9,435 nucleotides of DNA from Candidatus Atribacteria bacterium 1244-E10-H5-B2 (GTDB lineage Bacteria; Atribacterota; JS1; SB-45; 34-128). A model generated the notes under the pieces. It was not told where the DNA came from, searched no databases, and saw only the letters and a list, made by a program, of their open reading frames with translations. The position numbers and the translations under genes were made by a program. The stretch covers positions 1-9,435 of the forward strand of contig NMQN01000679.1 of assembly GCA_003575245.1 (NCBI GenBank). The letters are read 5' to 3'. Positions 7,209-9,435 of this stretch are shown here, piece by piece. Positions within the stretch are counted from its first letter, which is position 1. Each line of letters starts with the position of its first letter.

Positions 7209-8645
7209 TTGTATGATCTAATTTTAAAGAGGGCAAGATTAGTTGACCCTAAAAATAAAATTAACAAAATTACTGATATCGCGGTAAAATCCGGAAAGAT
7301 TGCTAAAGTTAATGAGGAGATTAATACTAATAGTGTTTCAAAAGTATTTAATTTACCTGGAAAGGTAGTAGTACCTGGAATCATAGATCCTCACGTACAT
7401 TTGTCCTGCTGGATTGGTGGAAGTGAAGGATATAAAATGATGGCTAAGGTTGGAGTAATAACCGCTGTTGATTTTGCAGGCCCTATTGACGATATAATTA
7501 ATACTATTAACAAAGAAGGTTCTGGTTTAAATATTGCAGGATTAGATGCATTGCGTCCAGGAATTAATATTTCAAAAGAAAATCCTTCATCAAAAGAAAT
7601 AGAACAATTTATTGATAATTCGCTTGATAAGGGAGCTATAGGGATAAAAATAATGGGAGGCCATTACCCATTAACTCCTGAAGCCACAGCCAAAACTATA
7701 AAAATTGCTAATAAAAAGATGGCTTATATTGCTTTTCATGTAGGTACAACTAAAACAGGGAGCAATTTGAGTGGGTTTAAAGAAGCAATTTCCTTATTAG
7801 AAGAGCATTCAATCCACTTTGCTCATATTAATAGTTATTGTCGCGGGTTAATAAAGGAACCCTTAGAAGAGCTAAAAGAAATATTTTCTTTAATACAAAA
7901 TAGGAATGGGATTGTTAGTGAATCTTATTTATCTCGCAATAACGGTAGTAGTGGGAAATGTACTAACGAAATACCAGATATGGATATTACAAAAGATTGT
8001 TTGAGAATGGGTGGATATTCTTTGACCAAAACAGGTCTACATCAAGCAATAATTGATGGCTTTGCAGAGGTTATCGTCAGTGTAAATGGAGAAAATGTAT
8101 TATTAAAAGGAATAAAAGGAGCGCAATGCTGGCTTGATGCAGGTACTGATACTATAATTAGTTTTAAAGTGAATATATCTGAAATATTATTTCTGTGCGC
8201 AGTGCATAAAGATTTTAATAATAGGTTTTTAATAGATGCTTTTTGTACTGATGGCGGAGGGATTCCTCGAAACATGATTGTTGAGAAAGGTTTACAATTG
8301 ATAAAATTTGGAGCAATTACCTGGGAAGATTTTGTAATTAAAAGCTCATTGATGCCTTCAAGAATGTTTGGATGGTTAAACAAGGGGCATTTAGCAGTAG
8401 GTGCAGATGCTGATATAACCGTTTTAGATCCTGGAAGGAACATGGCAGTAATGGGAATAAATAAAGGAAAAGTGATTATGATTGAAGGTATGGTTATAGG
8501 AGAAAAAGGTCGGATATTAACTACTGGACATGGCGGAAAAAAAATTGAAGAAGCAAATATAGATTATGAGGTATTTAACTTAAACAATTGCCTTCTTTAC
8601 AATAGTAATAAAAATAAACATATAAATAGGAATGTAGTATTTTAA
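7209..8645 (+). CDS. Amidohydrolase-superfamily metallohydrolase (hydantoinase / dihydroorotase / D-aminoacylase-like)
   Basis: A 478-residue cytoplasmic hydrolase of cyclic or N-acyl amides with a TIM-barrel and flanking beta-sandwich. The N-terminus YDLILKRARLVDPKNK and the late ADADITVLDPGRN (400-411) are the two halves of the sandwich domain. Metal-ligand candidates are all present: H62 and H64 in DPHVH, K147 in IGIKIMGG (likely carboxylated bridging lysine), H177 in AFHVG, H206 (or H203) in HFAHINS, and D348 in CTDGGG. The binuclear centre therefore looks intact. Start: TTG with AGAGG eight bases before it; no in-frame ATG lies nearby. The last roughly 28 residues are Asn/Lys-rich and look like an extension beyond the fold. 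It lies 27 bases after the TRAP permease and just before a hydantoin-racemase-like gene, suggesting that the imported compound or a product carries a hydrolysable amide. Exact substrate unknown: hydantoin, ureide or N-acyl amino acid are all open. Confidence 0.88.
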   Translation: MYDLILKRARLVDPKNKINKITDIAVKSGKIAKVNEEINTNSVSKVFNLPGKVVVPGIIDPHVHLSCWIGGSEGYKMMAKVGVITAVDFAGPIDDIINTINKEGSGLNIAGLDALRPGINISKENPSSKEIEQFIDNSLDKGAIGIKIMGGHYPLTPEATAKTIKIANKKMAYIAFHVGTTKTGSNLSGFKEAISLLEEHSIHFAHINSYCRGLIKEPLEELKEIFSLIQNRNGIVSESYLSRNNGSSGKCTNEIPDMDITKDCLRMGGYSLTKTGLHQAIIDGFAEVIVSVNGENVLLKGIKGAQCWLDAGTDTIISFKVNISEILFLCAVHKDFNNRFLIDAFCTDGGGIPRNMIVEKGLQLIKFGAITWEDFVIKSSLMPSRMFGWLNKGHLAVGADADITVLDPGRNMAVMGINKGKVIMIEGMVIGEKGRILTTGHGGKKIEEANIDYEVFNLNNCLLYNSNKNKHINRNVVF

Positions 8646-8683
8646 TATAGTATATAAATAGAGCAAACAAAAAAGAGTAAATA

Positions 8684-8712
8684 TTCAAACCGCTTTGTGA
8701 TTTATCTATTAT
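8684..8712 (+). promoter_or_regulatory. Candidate sigma-70-type promoter upstream of the racemase gene
   Basis: TTCAAA (8684-8689) and TATTAT (8707-8712) are separated by 17 bases, matching TTGACA and TATAAT at four and five of six positions. Transcription would start near 8719 and give a leader of about 75 bases ahead of the TTG at 8794. The 148-base gap before this gene, longer than the 27 bases before the amidohydrolase, fits a separate promoter. AT-rich DNA yields such matches by chance, so support is modest. Confidence 0.3.
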
Positions 8713-8736
8713 AAATGTAACCAGTACAAAAAAATC

Positions 8737-8764
8737 TTTATAGAAAATAATAATTTTTTATAAA
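8737..8764 (+). other. AT-rich hairpin in the racemase leader
   Basis: TTTATAGAAAAT (8737-8748) pairs with ATTTTTTATAAA (8753-8764) over 12 bases, with one G-T wobble and the loop AATA. Nearly all pairs are A-T, so stability is low. It lies 16 bases upstream of the AAGGAG ribosome site at 8781-8786. It could be the weak end of the amidohydrolase transcript, a leader structure, or chance in AT-rich DNA. Confidence 0.3.
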
Positions 8765-8793
8765 CAATATTTAATTTGTAAAGGAGATTTGTT

Positions 8794-9435
8794 TTGAAAA
8801 TACTGTGTATAAATCCTAATAGTTCGCAAGAAGTAACGGCAGGTATTGAAAATATCTGTAAAAATTATGCTTTACCAACTACAGAAATAGAAGTAAAATG
8901 TATTAAAGAGGCTCCGCCGGGTATAGAAAGTTATCACGATGCTGCCATTTCTAAAAAATATTTATTAGATAAATTTGAAGAGTGGAAAGAGCAGTATGAT
9001 GGTTTTGTAGTTGCCTGCCATAGTGACATAGGAGTTGATTTACTTAGAGAATTAACTGATAAACCGGTGATAGGCATAGGAGAAGCTTCAATGCTTTTTG
9101 CTCTGCCTTTGGGACATAAATTTAGTATACTCTCTTTAAAAAAAAAGAAAATTCCCCAGAAGGAGGACTTAGTTAAAAAATACGGACTTGTAAATCGATG
9201 TGCTTCTATCCGGGATACTGGATTGGGAGTTATTGCAAATTATCAAGAAAAAAAGAGAAAACTTATACAAGAAGGAGAAAAGGCAGTAAAAGAGGATGGA
9301 GCAGAAGTTTTAATCCTTGGATGTGCAGGAATGGCAGGTTTAGATAAGGAGATTGAAAAAGTAGTTGGGGTTCCAGTTATTGATGGAGTAGTAAGTGCTA
9401 TAATGACAATAGAATCACTTATTAGATACAGAGTA
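8794..9435 (+). CDS. Asp/Glu/hydantoin racemase family protein (3' end cut by window)
   Basis: 214 codons are visible from a TTG start to the last base of the window, with no stop. Family members are usually about 220-250 residues, so only a short C-terminus is missing. The N-terminus MKILCINPNSSQEVTAGI carries the INPNS(S/T) motif of hydantoin and Asp/Glu racemases. The two catalytic cysteines of the two-base racemisation mechanism are present: C75 in VVACHSDIGVD and C177 in LILGCAGMAGLD. The VPVIDGVVSAI segment (193-203) is also characteristic. The first cysteine motif reads ACHSDIG rather than the ACFGDPG typical of characterised hydantoin racemases, so the substrate may differ (amino acid, 5-substituted hydantoin, or a maleate-isomerase-like reaction). 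Start choice: AAGGAG at 8781-8786 lies seven bases before the TTG, and homology begins at once. It follows the amidohydrolase gene, a pairing known from hydantoin-utilisation loci, where a carbamoylase completes the path. Confidence 0.87.
   Translation, partial: MKILCINPNSSQEVTAGIENICKNYALPTTEIEVKCIKEAPPGIESYHDAAISKKYLLDKFEEWKEQYDGFVVACHSDIGVDLLRELTDKPVIGIGEASMLFALPLGHKFSILSLKKKKIPQKEDLVKKYGLVNRCASIRDTGLGVIANYQEKKRKLIQEGEKAVKEDGAEVLILGCAGMAGLDKEIEKVVGVPVIDGVVSAIMTIESLIRYRV

Noticed and set aside
6614..7384. Long open frame on the - strand (256 codons) across the permease end and amidohydrolase start
   Set aside because: It is antisense to two strongly supported genes, has no recognisable domain and reads like a mirror of hydrophobic permease codons. 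Its start would lie within the amidohydrolase reading frame, and no ribosome site stands out.
8042..8443. Open frame on the - strand inside the amidohydrolase gene
   Set aside because: It is fully contained in the region encoding the metal-ligand Asp348 and barrel end of a convincing amidohydrolase; the translated product has no family features.
1..9435. CRISPR array, insertion sequence, prophage, toxin-antitoxin or tRNA gene
   Set aside because: There are no regularly spaced repeats, transposase-like motifs, phage proteins, small overlapping gene pairs with toxin features, or tRNA-like cloverleaf sequences on either strand.

Overview
This 9.4 kb window is AT-rich, roughly two-thirds A+T by eye, and densely coding. 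Every supported gene lies on the + strand. It reads as a catabolic and transport locus of an anaerobic bacterium. The strongest lifestyle marker is a tungsten/molybdopterin aldehyde:ferredoxin oxidoreductase with its own small ferredoxin-like subunit, an oxygen-sensitive enzyme type typical of strict anaerobes. Canonical Shine-Dalgarno sites, AGA-rich arginine usage, TTG/GTG starts and several cysteines even in exported proteins fit a Clostridia-like Firmicute or an uncultured lineage such as Atribacterota. The sequence alone does not settle the taxon, and that guess is weak.

Layout: (1) 1-164, the last 53 codons of a LivF-type ABC ATPase, so a branched-chain amino acid/amide (HAAT) importer lies upstream. 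(2) 304-1524, the periplasmic-type binding protein (LivK family) of that importer, with an unusual leader carrying three Shine-Dalgarno-like sites, closed by a hairpin at 1535-1572. (3) 1708-3901, a translationally coupled two-gene unit: a two-cluster [4Fe-4S] protein and a 643-residue AOR-family oxidoreductase. (4) 4092-7181, a TAXI-type TRAP transporter: secreted solute receptor, then a perfect 18-bp hairpin, then a fused small/large membrane permease. (5) 7209-8645, a cyclic-amidohydrolase (hydantoinase/dihydroorotase/D-aminoacylase superfamily) with a complete set of metal-ligand candidates. (6) 8794 to the window edge, an Asp/Glu/hydantoin racemase-family protein with both catalytic cysteines, cut by the window end.

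How the genes may work together (inference): two different high-affinity uptake systems bring in small organic acids, amino acids, amides or cyclic ureides. The amidohydrolase opens or deacylates a cyclic or N-acyl amide and the racemase interconverts its stereoisomers. Downstream aldehydes or acids derived from the carbon skeleton are oxidised (or reduced) by the AOR with ferredoxin as electron carrier. The substrate cannot be named from sequence. I found no tRNA, rRNA, CRISPR array, insertion sequence, phage gene or attachment site. No gene-free stretch exceeds 300 bases.

Most notable observations: a shared G-rich, anti-SD-complementary element about 65 nt upstream of both solute-binding-protein genes (a possible mRNA-stabilising or ribosome-standby element); the perfect hairpin inside the TRAP operon; and the unusual grouping of a tungstoenzyme pair with TAXI-TRAP, amidohydrolase and racemase genes.
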